Shown here piece by piece: positions 17,081-25,998 of a stretch of DNA of 64,000 nt. Location of the stretch: NCBI GenBank assembly GCA_964444225.1, contig CAYUFM010000003.1, positions 1 through 64,000 on the forward strand, given 5' to 3'. Position numbers and translations under genes: made by a program. Numbering within the stretch: the stretch's first letter is position 1; the number at the start of each line of letters is the position of its first letter. This DNA is from JALHOM01 sp964444225. GTDB taxonomy: Bacteria > Patescibacteriota > Saccharimonadia > Saccharimonadales > 2-12-FULL-41-12. The notes beneath the pieces were generated by a model. The model was given only the letters and a program-made list of their open reading frames with translations, did not search any database and had not been told where the DNA came from.

Positions 17081-18994
17081 TTACACCAAAACCGCTTTGA
17101 TCCGACGCACGCCGGCAGAAGAAGCTTCTTCTTTGGTGATTTTGAAAGACTTGTTGCCTTCAGCTAGTTCTGCTGTATGGGTCACGTGTGGACCACCGCA
17201 AAATTCTATACTGTAGGCTTGTTCGTGCAATGGATTTTCTACACTAGCTTCTTTAGGACCGAGTGAATAAACTGAAACTGTTTCTGGATATTTGGCACCA
17301 AACTCGCGCTCGGCATTTAATTGCTCGGCTTTTTCACGGGGCATCTCGCTACGGATCATTGGTAAATCTTCAGTAATTTTTTGGTTAACAATTTTTTCGA
17401 CTTCGTCTAGTTGGTCACGAGTTACTTTTTCTGGGTGGCTAAAGTCTATGCGCAATCGCTCGGCAGTAATGTTACTTCCCCGTTGCACCACATGATCACC
17501 CAAAACATCTTTAAGGGCGCGAAGCAACAAGTGATGAGCGGTATGCAAACGTGTTGTTTCTGCAGAATTATCCGCCAAACCACCCTTGAACACACCCTTC
17601 CCAGCCGTCCGACTTCTTTGTTTTTGTTCATCCATTTTTGCGTCAAACTCAACTTGCCATTCATTTGCTAATTTTATGTTTTGTAGTTGAGCCTCTTCTA
17701 TAGTTAATTCACGCGGAAATCCATATGTGTCATGAAGAATAAAAATATGATTACCGTCCAGACTGCCTTCACCTGACATCGACACTAATTCTCGCAAGCC
17801 TCGTTTTAGAGTTTGGCGGAAGAGTTTTTCTTCTCGCTCGAAGGCTTCTTGGATAGATTTTTCTGCAATAGCGACTTCTTCGTAATCATTTTTATAAAGT
17901 TCGGCAACAATTGGAACAACCTGCTTTAGAAGATCTTGCTCGATACCCAGGTCAAACGCAAACCTTATTGCCCTGCGAAGTAGCCTGCGCACAACATAAC
18001 CTTGCTCGTTGTTGCTGGGCAATACGCCGTCGCTAGCCAACAAGACAGATGCCCGCACGTGGTCAGCAATCACACGCATTGATTCTTTGTGGTCATCGTA
18101 TTTTTTGCCCGAGAGTTCTTCCAAGTCTTCGATAATCGGCCATAATACAGAAATCTTAAACATATCTGGGCTATTAATTTTAGCCGCAGCTATACGCTCT
18201 AGTCCACCACCAAAGTCAACGTTGGGCTTAGGCAAAGGCTCAAAACCATTGGCAGTTTTTTTATAAGCCATAAAGACTGAGTTACCAATCTCCATGTAAC
18301 GTCCACAATCGCAATTGGGGTGACAAAATTCCCCCCATTTTGTGTCATGCTCAATCTCGCTAAACTCATAAAAAACTTCACTGTCCGGACCACCAGGTTC
18401 GCCCTCGGTCATGTTTACTGGAACGCCAGCCCGGCTCCACCAGTTTTTCTTGGCATCATAAAAGAAAATGCGGTTGTTGCCCATCATCACATTATTTTCG
18501 TAACCATCTTGCTCGCTACCTACATCTACAGAATCGGCCGTTACGCCTTTTTGGGCAAAAAGATCTTTCCAAATATCAGCTGAAGCGTTGTCTCTTTCTA
18601 CACCGGTAGTTTTATCGCCAATGAAGCAAGTTACGTATAATTTGCTTGGATCTAGACCGATTTTTTCTGTCAGAAATTCAAAAAACCAAGGTAATTGCTT
18701 TTCTTTAAAGTAATCACCAAGGCTCCAGTTACCCAGCATTTCAAAAAAAGTTGTATGACGATTATCGCCCACCTCATCCATATCCTCGGCACGCAGGCAT
18801 GTTTGACTATTTACCAAACGCACACCTTCTGGATGGGGTTGGCCAAGCAAATATGGCACCAAGGGCTGCATACCACTACCAGTAAATAGTGTTGTCGGGT
18901 CATTTTGTGGCACTAATGGCGCGCGCGGAATTTGCACGTGATCATTTGCCGTAAAAAAATCAAAATAAGCTTTTCTAATCTCTTGCGCTGTCAT
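17081..18994 (-). CDS. alaS: Alanyl-tRNA synthetase, short form
   Basis: Charges tRNA-Ala. Class II motif 1 to 3 features are present at the N terminus (PLVPQNDPTTLFTGSGMQP; RHTTFFEMLGNWSLGDYFK; FGGGLERIAA), then the tRNA-recognition helical domain and an editing domain with both zinc-site signatures, HTAHH (about 495) and CGGPH (about 612). The protein stops at 637 residues, right after the editing domain, so the coiled-coil dimerisation and DHHA1/C-Ala domains (normally to about 870) are missing. Such truncation occurs in reduced genomes. The ATG lies 7 nt after TGA-TAAACT, a likely leaderless start. Confidence 0.95.
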   Translation of the reverse strand: MTAQEIRKAYFDFFTANDHVQIPRAPLVPQNDPTTLFTGSGMQPLVPYLLGQPHPEGVRLVNSQTCLRAEDMDEVGDNRHTTFFEMLGNWSLGDYFKEKQLPWFFEFLTEKIGLDPSKLYVTCFIGDKTTGVERDNASADIWKDLFAQKGVTADSVDVGSEQDGYENNVMMGNNRIFFYDAKKNWWSRAGVPVNMTEGEPGGPDSEVFYEFSEIEHDTKWGEFCHPNCDCGRYMEIGNSVFMAYKKTANGFEPLPKPNVDFGGGLERIAAAKINSPDMFKISVLWPIIEDLEELSGKKYDDHKESMRVIADHVRASVLLASDGVLPSNNEQGYVVRRLLRRAIRFAFDLGIEQDLLKQVVPIVAELYKNDYEEVAIAEKSIQEAFEREEKLFRQTLKRGLRELVSMSGEGSLDGNHIFILHDTYGFPRELTIEEAQLQNIKLANEWQVEFDAKMDEQKQRSRTAGKGVFKGGLADNSAETTRLHTAHHLLLRALKDVLGDHVVQRGSNITAERLRIDFSHPEKVTRDQLDEVEKIVNQKITEDLPMIRSEMPREKAEQLNAEREFGAKYPETVSVYSLGPKEASVENPLHEQAYSIEFCGGPHVTHTAELAEGNKSFKITKEEASSAGVRRIKAVLV

Positions 18995-19038
18995 TGCTAA
19001 CAGTTTATCAAAAACGAGCTAAATATCTTAATACTTTA

Positions 19039-19269
19039 CTATTTTTTGTCGTTGCCAAGTATTTGGTCGGCAAGCATGTCGTCCATTTCACCGGGAATTG
19101 CATCTGTAATTTTATCTACAGTATTATCCGTGATAGTCTCCTGCACTTTGTCTTTAATCTCGTCTACCGTGTTCATGTCCTCGGGTAGTCCTGGTATTGT
19201 TGCAGAACTAGCAGTTCCGGCATCCTTTTTGCCACCTAAGATTGATTTTAGTGAATCTAATAAGCTCAT
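19039..19269 (-). CDS. Small acidic hypothetical protein, 76 aa
   Basis: Soluble 76-residue protein rich in Asp, Ile and Lys, mostly predicted helical (EIKDKVQETITDNTVDKITDAI), with no motif I recognise. A good ribosome site (AGGAGAG) 6 nt before the ATG supports translation. It lies between mnmA and alaS on the same strand and may be co-transcribed with mnmA. Confidence 0.6.
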   Translation of the reverse strand: MSLLDSLKSILGGKKDAGTASSATIPGLPEDMNTVDEIKDKVQETITDNTVDKITDAIPGEMDDMLADQILGNDKK

Positions 19270-19316
19270 TGTACTCTCCTAAAATTACTAGTGCTTTTAG
19301 TATCTCACAAATCAAA

Positions 19317-20417
19317 CTAAACTACGATACCACCACCTAAAACATACTCCCCGTCGTAAATTACTGCGGATTGGCCAGGAGTTAATGCCCTGATCTCATC
19401 TTTTAAGCTAACTTTGAGTTTTGCGCCCTCAAGCTTTAACAATGTAACTTTAACTAGAGGTGCTCTGTGACGAGTTCTAATATGTAGGTTGCTACTCTTT
19501 AGGGCCGGTTTTGTATTAATCCAGTGGACATCTGTCAACTCCATATCTTTACTCCAGAGTCCTGAGCCATTTAGATCTGTAGTGACATAAACTTCGTTTT
19601 TCTTCATGTCTTTGCCTGTTACATAAAATGGCAATCCACCGCCAACATTTAAACCATGACGCTGGCCCACTGTATAAAATATGGCGCCGTCGTGCTGTCC
19701 AACCTCTACTCCATTTTGGTCTTTTATCGCTCCAGGTGATGTTTCTATGTATTGGCTCAGGAATTCTCGTATTCCAACCTTTCCGACAAAACAAATACCC
19801 TGGGAGTCTTTTTTACTAGCCGTATCTAGGCCTCTTTTTTGGGCCTCTTTTCTGACTTGCTCTTTATTCTTAAACTCTCCTATTGGAAAAAGGGTTTTTA
19901 ATAGGGCCGTTTCTGACACCCGATACAAAAAGTAAGTTTGGTCTTTATTTTCATCTACAGCTTTGAAAAGCTTTCCTTCCTTTGTACGAGCATAGTGTCC
20001 TGTAGCTATTAGGTCTGCACCATTTTTTAAAGCTAGATCTAAAAATAACTTAAATTTTACTTCTTGGTTACACATAATGTCGGGATTGGGTGTGCGACCA
20101 GCCTTATATTCGTTGATCATGTAATCAACAACTTTTTGTTTATACTGTTTTTCAAAATCAAAAACACGAAAATCAATGCCGAGATTCACAGCCACTCTTT
20201 TTGCATCCTGGTAATCTTCGCGCCAAGGACACTCAAACCCAGGTATATCTTGCGTCCAGTTCTTCATGTATACGCCAACAACGTCGTATCCTTGCTCCAA
20301 AAGCAAAGCTGCGGTTAGTGAACTATCGACGCCACCACTCATACCAACAAAAACCGTCAGGCCTTTTGTACCAGCAAACTTACTGGTCATTTTCGGCTTA
20401 CTTACTGCAGTACTCAC
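19317..20417 (-). CDS. mnmA: tRNA-specific 2-thiouridylase MnmA
   Basis: Adds the 2-thio group to U34 of tRNA-Lys, -Glu and -Gln. 366 residues starting at GTG with GGGAGG upstream. The PP-loop ATPase motif GMSGGVDSS lies at about 26; catalytic cysteines are seen in NPDIMCNQEVKF (about 118) and GICFVG (about 212). Family segments GHYART and DQTYFLYR are present, and the C-terminal beta-barrel ends in DGEYVLGGGIV. Sulfur is presumably delivered from the cysteine desulfurase at 36807-37955. Confidence 0.96.
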   Translation of the reverse strand: MSTAVSKPKMTSKFAGTKGLTVFVGMSGGVDSSLTAALLLEQGYDVVGVYMKNWTQDIPGFECPWREDYQDAKRVAVNLGIDFRVFDFEKQYKQKVVDYMINEYKAGRTPNPDIMCNQEVKFKLFLDLALKNGADLIATGHYARTKEGKLFKAVDENKDQTYFLYRVSETALLKTLFPIGEFKNKEQVRKEAQKRGLDTASKKDSQGICFVGKVGIREFLSQYIETSPGAIKDQNGVEVGQHDGAIFYTVGQRHGLNVGGGLPFYVTGKDMKKNEVYVTTDLNGSGLWSKDMELTDVHWINTKPALKSSNLHIRTRHRAPLVKVTLLKLEGAKLKVSLKDEIRALTPGQSAVIYDGEYVLGGGIVV

Positions 20418-20559
20418 TCAACCTCCCGCCTGTACGTATCGTTGTGCACTTTGTTTTGGTGCTAAAACTAGCATAGCCCGAGAATGTATAAAGTCACTGA
20501 GCGTGTTAGATAAGTTTTTCATATGAGGTCATTATTACATTTTTAGCTAGTTCATGCAA

Positions 20560-20588
20560 TTGACTTTTTTGCTTATTTGTGTTAATAT
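20560..20588 (+). promoter_or_regulatory. Promoter of the C/G-rich membrane gene
   Basis: TTGACT (20560-20565), 17-nt spacer, TAATAT (20583-20588). The expected start near 20595 gives a leader of about 175 nt. Confidence 0.7.
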
Positions 20589-20593
20589 GATAG

Positions 20594-20768
20594 ATGTTTC
20601 GTAGAGTATTTAACTCCGAAATGTCCTTTGACAAGTAGAAATTCACAAGGTGAGCTGCTTGGGTTCATGTTCCATGTTCTTAAACACCTCACTTTGTGTC
20701 TTAAAGATAGAGACACAGCCAAGCCACGTTTGGAGGCATCCCTGCCAGTGAAAGGAAGGAGAGCTACC
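20594..20768 (+). ncRNA. Structured 5' leader with competing stems
   Basis: No coding frame. Three stems can be drawn: TTTCG/CGAAA with inner GAGT/ACTC around 20597-20621; CACAAGGTGAG (20644-20654) with CTCACTTTGTG (20688-20698), 11 bp including one G-U; and TGTGTC (20695-20700) with GACACA (20712-20717). The last two share bases 20695-20698 and cannot form together, as in attenuators and riboswitches. The leader ends in AAAGGAAGGAGAG before the ATG. The 350 bp between mnmA and this gene hold nothing else visible. Confidence 0.5.
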
Positions 20769-21083
20769 ATGAGCCAGATAGAAAAAGAAATAAACATAGC
20801 ATGGATAGTCGTCATTGCTCTTTTGACGACTGTTCTTCTGGTGATCTTCAACGGCCTGGTGATCAGCATCCTTTGGAGCTGGTTCATCCCAAAAACGTTC
20901 GCAGGTGCACCAACACTTTCCATCGCTGAGTCGATGGGAATTTCGTTGGTCGTCTCGGCACTCATCCGCATACCCGCCAAGTTCGACGAAGACCAAAAGC
21001 CCTTCGCCACGATCACAGAACCACTGGTCCGCGGGCTCCTCCTGCTCGGTCTCGGCTTCGTCGTTCAGTCGATCGCGTTTTAG
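20769..21083 (+). CDS. Small multi-pass membrane protein, possibly acquired
   Basis: 104 residues from an ATG with an excellent ribosome site (GGAAGGAG, 8 nt upstream). Two or three membrane helices: about 10-37 (IAWIVVIALLTTVLLVIFNG), about 52-66 and about 86-101, separated by a charged segment (RIPAKFDEDQKPFAT). Size and layout recall small phage holins or integral membrane subunits, but no family is recognised. Third codon positions are strongly C/G (runs of ATC, GTC, CTC, TTC), unlike the A/T-ending codons of its neighbours, which suggests horizontal transfer. It carries its own promoter and terminator. Confidence 0.65.
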   Translation: MSQIEKEINIAWIVVIALLTTVLLVIFNGLVISILWSWFIPKTFAGAPTLSIAESMGISLVVSALIRIPAKFDEDQKPFATITEPLVRGLLLLGLGFVVQSIAF

Positions 21084-21136
21084 GCACTGTGGGCGTGACG
21101 CTTTTTTAAACAAAAGGCTGTCACGCCCATCCGTGC
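21084..21136 (+). terminator. Terminator hairpin after the membrane gene
   Basis: Perfect 10-bp inverted repeat TGGGCGTGAC (21090-21099) and GTCACGCCCA (21120-21129), extended by GCAC/GTGC at the outside. The loop holds the T-run (TTTTTT) rather than the 3' side, so it is an atypical terminator or a stabilising end hairpin. Confidence 0.6.
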
Positions 21137-21268
21137 TTCAAACTTACCCCGCCCACTCACTCTCCTCTCTATCTTTTCTATCTACCTGTCATTTACTTCC
21201 ACAAATGTGCATTTGTGCTGACGAGCTGAAAACAGCGAAAAGTAAAAGTGTTAACTAAAATACTAACT

Positions 21269-22192
21269 CTAGCGGATGTCGTCGCGTTGCTCTAGGCGTT
21301 TGCGGAGAGTAAATAGTTCATATTTACGCCCTAAATAGAAAGTACTGAATATCAGAGGAATACTTATGGCGGCGGGCTGCCAAAGAATCTTGACAGGCTG
21401 TTTGCCACCATTATCTTGGCCGGCACCACTGCCACCATTTTGCGTACCCCCAGTTCCCGTTGATTGCGATAGGGGTCCGTTACCTACTCCAACAAGTTGC
21501 AAGAAAGCTACATTACCATCTTTGTCGGTGGCCCTTATAACAATATTGTAGACACCGGGGTTGTCATATTTGTGCTCGATATTAAATGTCCCTGGGAAGG
21601 TTTGAGAGATTATGTTTGGCGTCTTGCCGTCACCCCAGTCAACACTGATGGCGTATGGGCCATTACCGCCGGTTAAAGTTATCGGCCACGTAAGGTTCTG
21701 CCCTGGATTTGCGCCCCTTTTAGCAAAGCTACTAGTTAAGGATATCTTAGCCCCTATGTTTGATGTAACTCCAGGCAAAGTAACCCTTACAATATTTGAG
21801 TCTGGGCCGGCTTGATCTAGATCATCATACACCCTAGCCACAATTTCGTTAATACCACTGAAGAGATCAATTTGAACAGAAAAACTGCCGTTAGTACATT
21901 GAACAGACCCAGAAAATACGTTGTTCTTAAACAGTTTAACCAAAAGCCCAGTTGGGCAGATACCAGTAACTGTGACCGGCTGATCAGTTATAACGGCGCC
22001 ATCGCGCGGAAATGAAATAGTTGCAGGCGTTGTAGGTGGTGGCGCACTAATACGTCCCTCTAGACCCACAGAGCCACTCTCGGTCGCGGCACGCACTGAA
22101 GAAGCTGACAGCACCAAAATACTTAGCAACAAAAGAATAAGGCCAGCTGTCTTTATTAATGCTATATTTTTTAATAAATATTCTTTACGCAT
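21269..22192 (-). CDS. Exported PKD-like surface protein with C-terminal anchor
   Basis: 307 residues: N-terminal signal/membrane segment (about 8-35, ALIKTAGLILLLLSILVL...SVRA), an Ig-like region (PATISFPRDGAVITDQPVTVTG), a PKD-like region (about 175-235; VDWGDGKTPNIISQTFPGTFNIEHKYDNPGVYNIVIRATDK split by typical W-G-D-G and H-x-Y motifs), a Gly/Gln-rich linker and a C-terminal membrane helix with a basic tail. Last gene of the surface cluster; likely displays the beta domains outside the cell. Specific role unknown. Confidence 0.75.
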   Translation of the reverse strand: MRKEYLLKNIALIKTAGLILLLLSILVLSASSVRAATESGSVGLEGRISAPPPTTPATISFPRDGAVITDQPVTVTGICPTGLLVKLFKNNVFSGSVQCTNGSFSVQIDLFSGINEIVARVYDDLDQAGPDSNIVRVTLPGVTSNIGAKISLTSSFAKRGANPGQNLTWPITLTGGNGPYAISVDWGDGKTPNIISQTFPGTFNIEHKYDNPGVYNIVIRATDKDGNVAFLQLVGVGNGPLSQSTGTGGTQNGGSGAGQDNGGKQPVKILWQPAAISIPLIFSTFYLGRKYELFTLRKRLEQRDDIR

Positions 22193-22262
22193 TGTATAAA
22201 TTCACTGACCTTATACTACCATAACCGCTTGTGGTTATGCTTGGTTTTTTTGTCTTAGATAT

Positions 22263-23246
22263 TTAAGCTTTTTTAGATTTCTTGGTGCCACCGCGTGCCA
22301 TTTTCTTATAGAGGATCCATCCGCCTACTACTAGAGCAATCAACAATACTACAAGAACGGCAACAAACCAAAGAGGAAGATACCAGAAAGTTGACTCATA
22401 AGTAACGACTTCTCCTCCGTTACCATAGGCTATTCCGGCTACTAACTTGTACTTACCAGGCTTGCTGACATTCTTTATGTCATCGGTAAATACTCTGGTT
22501 GACTGTGGCAAAACAATTGACTTAGTTTCTGCATTATTTACGTCATAGGTATGCACCTGTGAAGAGCCTTTATTGACGGTTACCTTACCGAATGGTCGAG
22601 AAAAACCGTTACCAAGGTTCTTTACAGTAAGAGCAGACTTACCAGGTTTTTTGAAGATATTTCGCTCTTTACCTTTTTCATCTAGAGCTACCAGTTTTTC
22701 AAGCTTTATTTGCTCAGTTACGTCACCAGGAACTTCAACAAATATCAAGTGAGCAACACTAGCTGTTAACGACACTTGACGATCACCAGATGTCTGACCC
22801 GTAGGTACTGCAGAGAACCTCATTGCGCCGTAGTAAGCACCTGGTGCTGCATCTCCAGGTATATTTACAACTGATGAGATTTGCTTTGTTTCATTTGCTT
22901 TAAGATTGACTGGCTGTAAACCAGTGATCATCTTCTTTAGTGAGTAAGGGGTTTGCTCCCTTGTTTCATCTACTATTATCTTTGGTGTTCCTGATTCGTT
23001 ATCTGATTCAAAATCATTCAAAAATACCTGAACATCTAGGTCGCCTTGTGTAACGTTTTTTAAGGTAACTGAGAATGTCTTTGCCTCACCTGGTTGTCCA
23101 GAAAGTTCTGTTCTAGTAGGCGAAAGCTGAAGACCACTACCTCCTCTTTCGTTGGCTGATTGTGCTGCCGCAAATGGCAGAGCAACAAAACTCAGCGCAA
23201 AAATACTTACAATACTAAGCGGTACTAATTTTTTGAATAACTTCAC
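22263..23246 (-). CDS. DUF916-like surface protein (WxL-partner-like)
   Basis: 327 residues: signal peptide with LPFAAAQ cleavage region, two beta-sandwich regions and a C-terminal membrane helix (about 288-312, LPLWFVAVLVVLLIALVVGG) followed by KKMARGGTKKSKKA. The first domain starts LQLSPTRTELSGQPGEAKTF and contains PGAYYGAMRFS, features shared with DUF916 and related COG1470-like domains of WxL-interacting proteins. In Firmicutes such membrane-anchored proteins bind WxL surface proteins and peptidoglycan. It sits beside exported proteins with WxL-like C-terminal strands, so a similar partnership is plausible here; this is inference. Confidence 0.7.
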   Translation of the reverse strand: MKLFKKLVPLSIVSIFALSFVALPFAAAQSANERGGSGLQLSPTRTELSGQPGEAKTFSVTLKNVTQGDLDVQVFLNDFESDNESGTPKIIVDETREQTPYSLKKMITGLQPVNLKANETKQISSVVNIPGDAAPGAYYGAMRFSAVPTGQTSGDRQVSLTASVAHLIFVEVPGDVTEQIKLEKLVALDEKGKERNIFKKPGKSALTVKNLGNGFSRPFGKVTVNKGSSQVHTYDVNNAETKSIVLPQSTRVFTDDIKNVSKPGKYKLVAGIAYGNGGEVVTYESTFWYLPLWFVAVLVVLLIALVVGGWILYKKMARGGTKKSKKA

Positions 23247-23312
23247 GTTTTTCCCTCCATGACTCGGTTATATTATTGATTACTATAAGCATTATTATTG
23301 TATTTGTAAATA

Positions 23313-24350
23313 CTAAAATGCAGCTACCGCAATATACGTTAGAGTGGTGTTGTACACCCCTGGTGCCTGCCCATTTGCTATATTGACCACATAGCTTACT
23401 GTGAAAAGATTAAAGTCCGTAGATATAGGTGAATTAGTAACCTGCTGATTGTTAAATTTAAAAAGATTTACTTGGTTAAAGTCTGAATTTGGGGCTGAAG
23501 TTCCTACGCCAGACGGATCACTACCAACACCAGGATTACTATTGGCTCTAAGGTTCATTCCAAATTGGCTTGTTCCGGGAATACTAAGTGAAGGTGCTCC
23601 TATTGCTGATATGGTATTTGTACCTGAAGTCATTGTAAGACCAGCCACAAACGTGCTGTAACCACCCGGGTCATTAGTAGCACCGGCAAATTGCGAGGTC
23701 AAAAATTTTGGCTGATTATCGTCCAGCTCGCCAAAACTAATAAACTCACCACTTGCTGATGAGCAATTCCCTGCAACGGTTACTCCAACACAAAAAATCA
23801 AAAATGGAGGTACAAATCCACTAACAGTTACGTTTTCATCGATACCAAAGGCAACCGAACCTTCATCAGTCCTAGCACCTGATCCATCGGCTGTGGCAAA
23901 TGTGGATATTCTTACGTAGACAATTTCAAATAAAGATGACGGATTGGTAATGTTTGTAAAATTATAGGCTACAGTTATTGGAGAGTTAAGGCTTGGAACT
24001 CGTGAAATTAAGATACTGTTAGCTGTTGTTGCAGGGTCTACAGTAAAACCTACTTCACCGGTTTGAGCTGACAATACAGTACTTGATACGTTTAATCCAG
24101 CAGGCTGGGCGCAAGGAGCATCGTGCTGCGGAGAATTAGAACAATATTCAAACTGAATAGACCCTAAGTTAGATACTGTTGGTATATCAAACTGAAACCT
24201 ATGGTTAGTTACTGCACTTGGCTCGGATGAACCAATAGCAACAGAACGACTAGTTACTTGAGTTGCCGATACAAACGCTGTGCTAATTTGCGTAAAAACC
24301 AGCACAACCAGTATCAATCCGTACAGAGTTTTTGTACTTACATTCCCCAT
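23313..24350 (-). CDS. Exported surface-array-like protein, family member 1
   Basis: 345 residues with a signal peptide (LYGLILVVLVFTQISTAFVSA) and then TSRSVAIGSSEPS, the same opening as the two duplicated proteins upstream. It is a beta-rich, Ser/Thr/Asn-rich exported protein with few charged residues. The ITNITNP-like segment (NFTNITNPSSLFEIVYVRIS) and C terminus GVYNTTLTYIAVAAF match those of its neighbours, so all belong to one local family. The last strand resembles the GTYxxTLTW end of WxL domains. No membrane anchor at the C terminus. Confidence 0.7.
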   Translation of the reverse strand: MGNVSTKTLYGLILVVLVFTQISTAFVSATQVTSRSVAIGSSEPSAVTNHRFQFDIPTVSNLGSIQFEYCSNSPQHDAPCAQPAGLNVSSTVLSAQTGEVGFTVDPATTANSILISRVPSLNSPITVAYNFTNITNPSSLFEIVYVRISTFATADGSGARTDEGSVAFGIDENVTVSGFVPPFLIFCVGVTVAGNCSSASGEFISFGELDDNQPKFLTSQFAGATNDPGGYSTFVAGLTMTSGTNTISAIGAPSLSIPGTSQFGMNLRANSNPGVGSDPSGVGTSAPNSDFNQVNLFKFNNQQVTNSPISTDFNLFTVSYVVNIANGQAPGVYNTTLTYIAVAAF

Positions 24351-24372
24351 ACGTTTATATTACTATTTTTTC

Positions 24373-25682
24373 TTATCTTCTAAAACACTGGAGTAGCAAT
24401 GAAGATCGATGCAACAGTGTAGGTACCAGTTGGAGTGGTAGCTTCAGCGGTTGCTGCGAATCGCATTTTAATTAGTTCGTCGTCAACAACTGTTGAGGAG
24501 TGAACTAGGTTTACTAGGGATCCTGAACTGTCCCATGCGAAGAAGTTGTCTTCTGTAGCATTTTCACAGTCATCACCGGCTGTGTCGGCTAAGTCGCCAG
24601 TTGCAGCAGTAGATTCATCGTCATAGAAAGTGTTGTAGGTTCCACCAGATGTAGCGCCACCTTCACCACCTGCACCAAGGTTAGATGTAGTACCAGCGCC
24701 AGCTTGTGTATTGCTGTTAGCAATACAAGCTATGTGTAGACCGAAGCGCTCACTACCGGCAGCAAAGGTTGTACCAGTTGTAGCTGCGTCCTGGAAACAA
24801 GCATCAGTTAAGTTGGCATTAGAAGCGTTACAAGTTTGACTTTGTACACGGAAAGAGCGTAGTTGGTTAGTACCAGTACCAGTGTCTGGGTAGTAGCCTA
24901 CTGTTACACCACTAGAAGCGTTGGTGTTAACCATTGCAGCACCAAAGCGGTCATTTCCAATTGAGGATGGAGGAGTGTTATTAACAGGTGAGCGAGCAAT
25001 ACTAAGGTTGTCTACGACACCCAAGTCTACGTTACTGCTAGCTGTAGCTTCTGCAGCTGTACAGTTAGTTGGGTAGTTAGTAGCAGCTGTACCAACAGTA
25101 CCGGATGAACCAGCAGCATCATCTAGAGCAAAGACACAAAATACCAAACGCTCTTGAACACGGCCAGTTACTGTAAGTAGGTTCACTACGTTAGCGGCAA
25201 CTGTACCTGAGTCAACTAGTGTTGTGAAGCCTGTTGTTTGGTAAAGGCTAATTCTAACGTAAATTTCTTCGTAGTTAGTGTTAGTAACAATTGGGTTAGT
25301 AATGTTGTTAATTACTAGAGTTTTAGCACCATCAGCTTCGTTAGCTGCTTCAGTACGTGTTAGACAGAACATAGTTGACACACCAGAGCCAGTGTCGGCG
25401 TCGTCACAAGCACCAGCGTCTGCTCCTGTGTAGTCAGCAAAAGCTGTTGCGTTGGCCCAGCCAGAAATACTTCCATAAGAAGCTGTGGCTTCGTCAACGT
25501 CGATTGTTTCTGTAGCAGTTGGTGTACCATCAGTACCTGGTAGTACACAGGTTCCTAGTGGAGTGTCACAAAACTGCAAAACAATTGATTGAATTGGAGC
25601 CGGAGTATCCACTGTTGTAAATGTAAAGGTGTATGAAACACCAGTTACATCAGGTTCTGAGGTAGAGATGGCTACGCTACGC
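24373..25682. repeat. 1310-bp direct repeat, copy 1
   Basis: Matches 25999-27308 at a constant offset of 1626 bp with no difference seen in the lines compared; the encoded proteins are identical across it. It covers the entire mature part of the surface protein plus 7 bp after the stop, but neither the signal peptide nor the promoter. Confidence 0.92.
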
Positions 25683-25822
25683 CCCGTAAGACTAGCGGCA
25701 TTCGCCGTGCTCTGAAACATAAATGGCACTAAAGTAGCAAAAACTACCACCATAGCGATGATCACATACCATAGTTTTTCAATCTGAGCTCTTAATACAC
25801 TTGATCTACCAACGTAAGACAT
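24380..25822 (-). CDS. Exported surface protein, duplicated copy 1
   Basis: 480 residues. The N-terminal 45 (LWYVIIAMVVVFATLVPFMF...ANAAS) form a signal sequence unlike that of copy 2. From RSVAISTSEPD onward the protein is identical to copy 2. The mature part is Thr/Ala/Asn/Asp-rich, acidic and contains about ten cysteines (for example VLQFCDTPLGTC and DDCENATED), with the family segment INNITNPIVTNTNYEEIYVRIS, and ends GTYTVASIFIATPVF. Start has GGAG upstream. Likely a secreted or wall-associated array protein; function unknown. Confidence 0.75.
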   Translation of the reverse strand: MSYVGRSSVLRAQIEKLWYVIIAMVVVFATLVPFMFQSTANAASLTGRSVAISTSEPDVTGVSYTFTFTTVDTPAPIQSIVLQFCDTPLGTCVLPGTDGTPTATETIDVDEATASYGSISGWANATAFADYTGADAGACDDADTGSGVSTMFCLTRTEAANEADGAKTLVINNITNPIVTNTNYEEIYVRISLYQTTGFTTLVDSGTVAANVVNLLTVTGRVQERLVFCVFALDDAAGSSGTVGTAATNYPTNCTAAEATASSNVDLGVVDNLSIARSPVNNTPPSSIGNDRFGAAMVNTNASSGVTVGYYPDTGTGTNQLRSFRVQSQTCNASNANLTDACFQDAATTGTTFAAGSERFGLHIACIANSNTQAGAGTTSNLGAGGEGGATSGGTYNTFYDDESTAATGDLADTAGDDCENATEDNFFAWDSSGSLVNLVHSSTVVDDELIKMRFAATAEATTPTGTYTVASIFIATPVF

Positions 25823-25876
25823 TTGGATTCTCCTTTTTTATTTTCTTAAGTAACATAACGTCTTGTTTATAAATGC

Positions 25877-25918
25877 TTTATAGCATAAGCGTAGTAATAA
25901 AAGCAAAAGTTATCCACA
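25877..25918 (-). promoter_or_regulatory. Promoter with DnaA-box-like site, copy 1
   Basis: Minus strand: TTGCTT (complement of 25901-25906), 18 nt, TATAAA (complement of 25877-25882). Directly upstream lies TTATCCACA (25910-25918), a perfect 9-mer DnaA box. The same arrangement precedes copy 2. Confidence 0.65.
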
Positions 25919-25935
25919 GTTTTGTGGCATAAATT

Positions 25936-25974
25936 AAAAACACACCCTTTGATGAAATCTCTGGGTGTGTTTTT
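25936..25974 (-). terminator. Intrinsic terminator after surface copy 2
   Basis: Perfect 12-bp inverted repeat AAAAACACACCC (25936-25947) and GGGTGTGTTTTT (25963-25974), with a 15-nt loop. On the minus strand it ends in a T-run 30 bp past the stop of the upstream surface gene; it could work in both directions. Confidence 0.9.
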
Positions 25975-25998
25975 GGTATTAACTCGAGAGTTTAAGAA

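Noticed and set aside
22219..22250. Hairpin CATAACC/GGTTATG followed by T-run as a plus-strand terminator
   Set aside because: No plus-strand gene ends here; it may be an incidental or weak bidirectional hairpin, so it is not listed as a feature.
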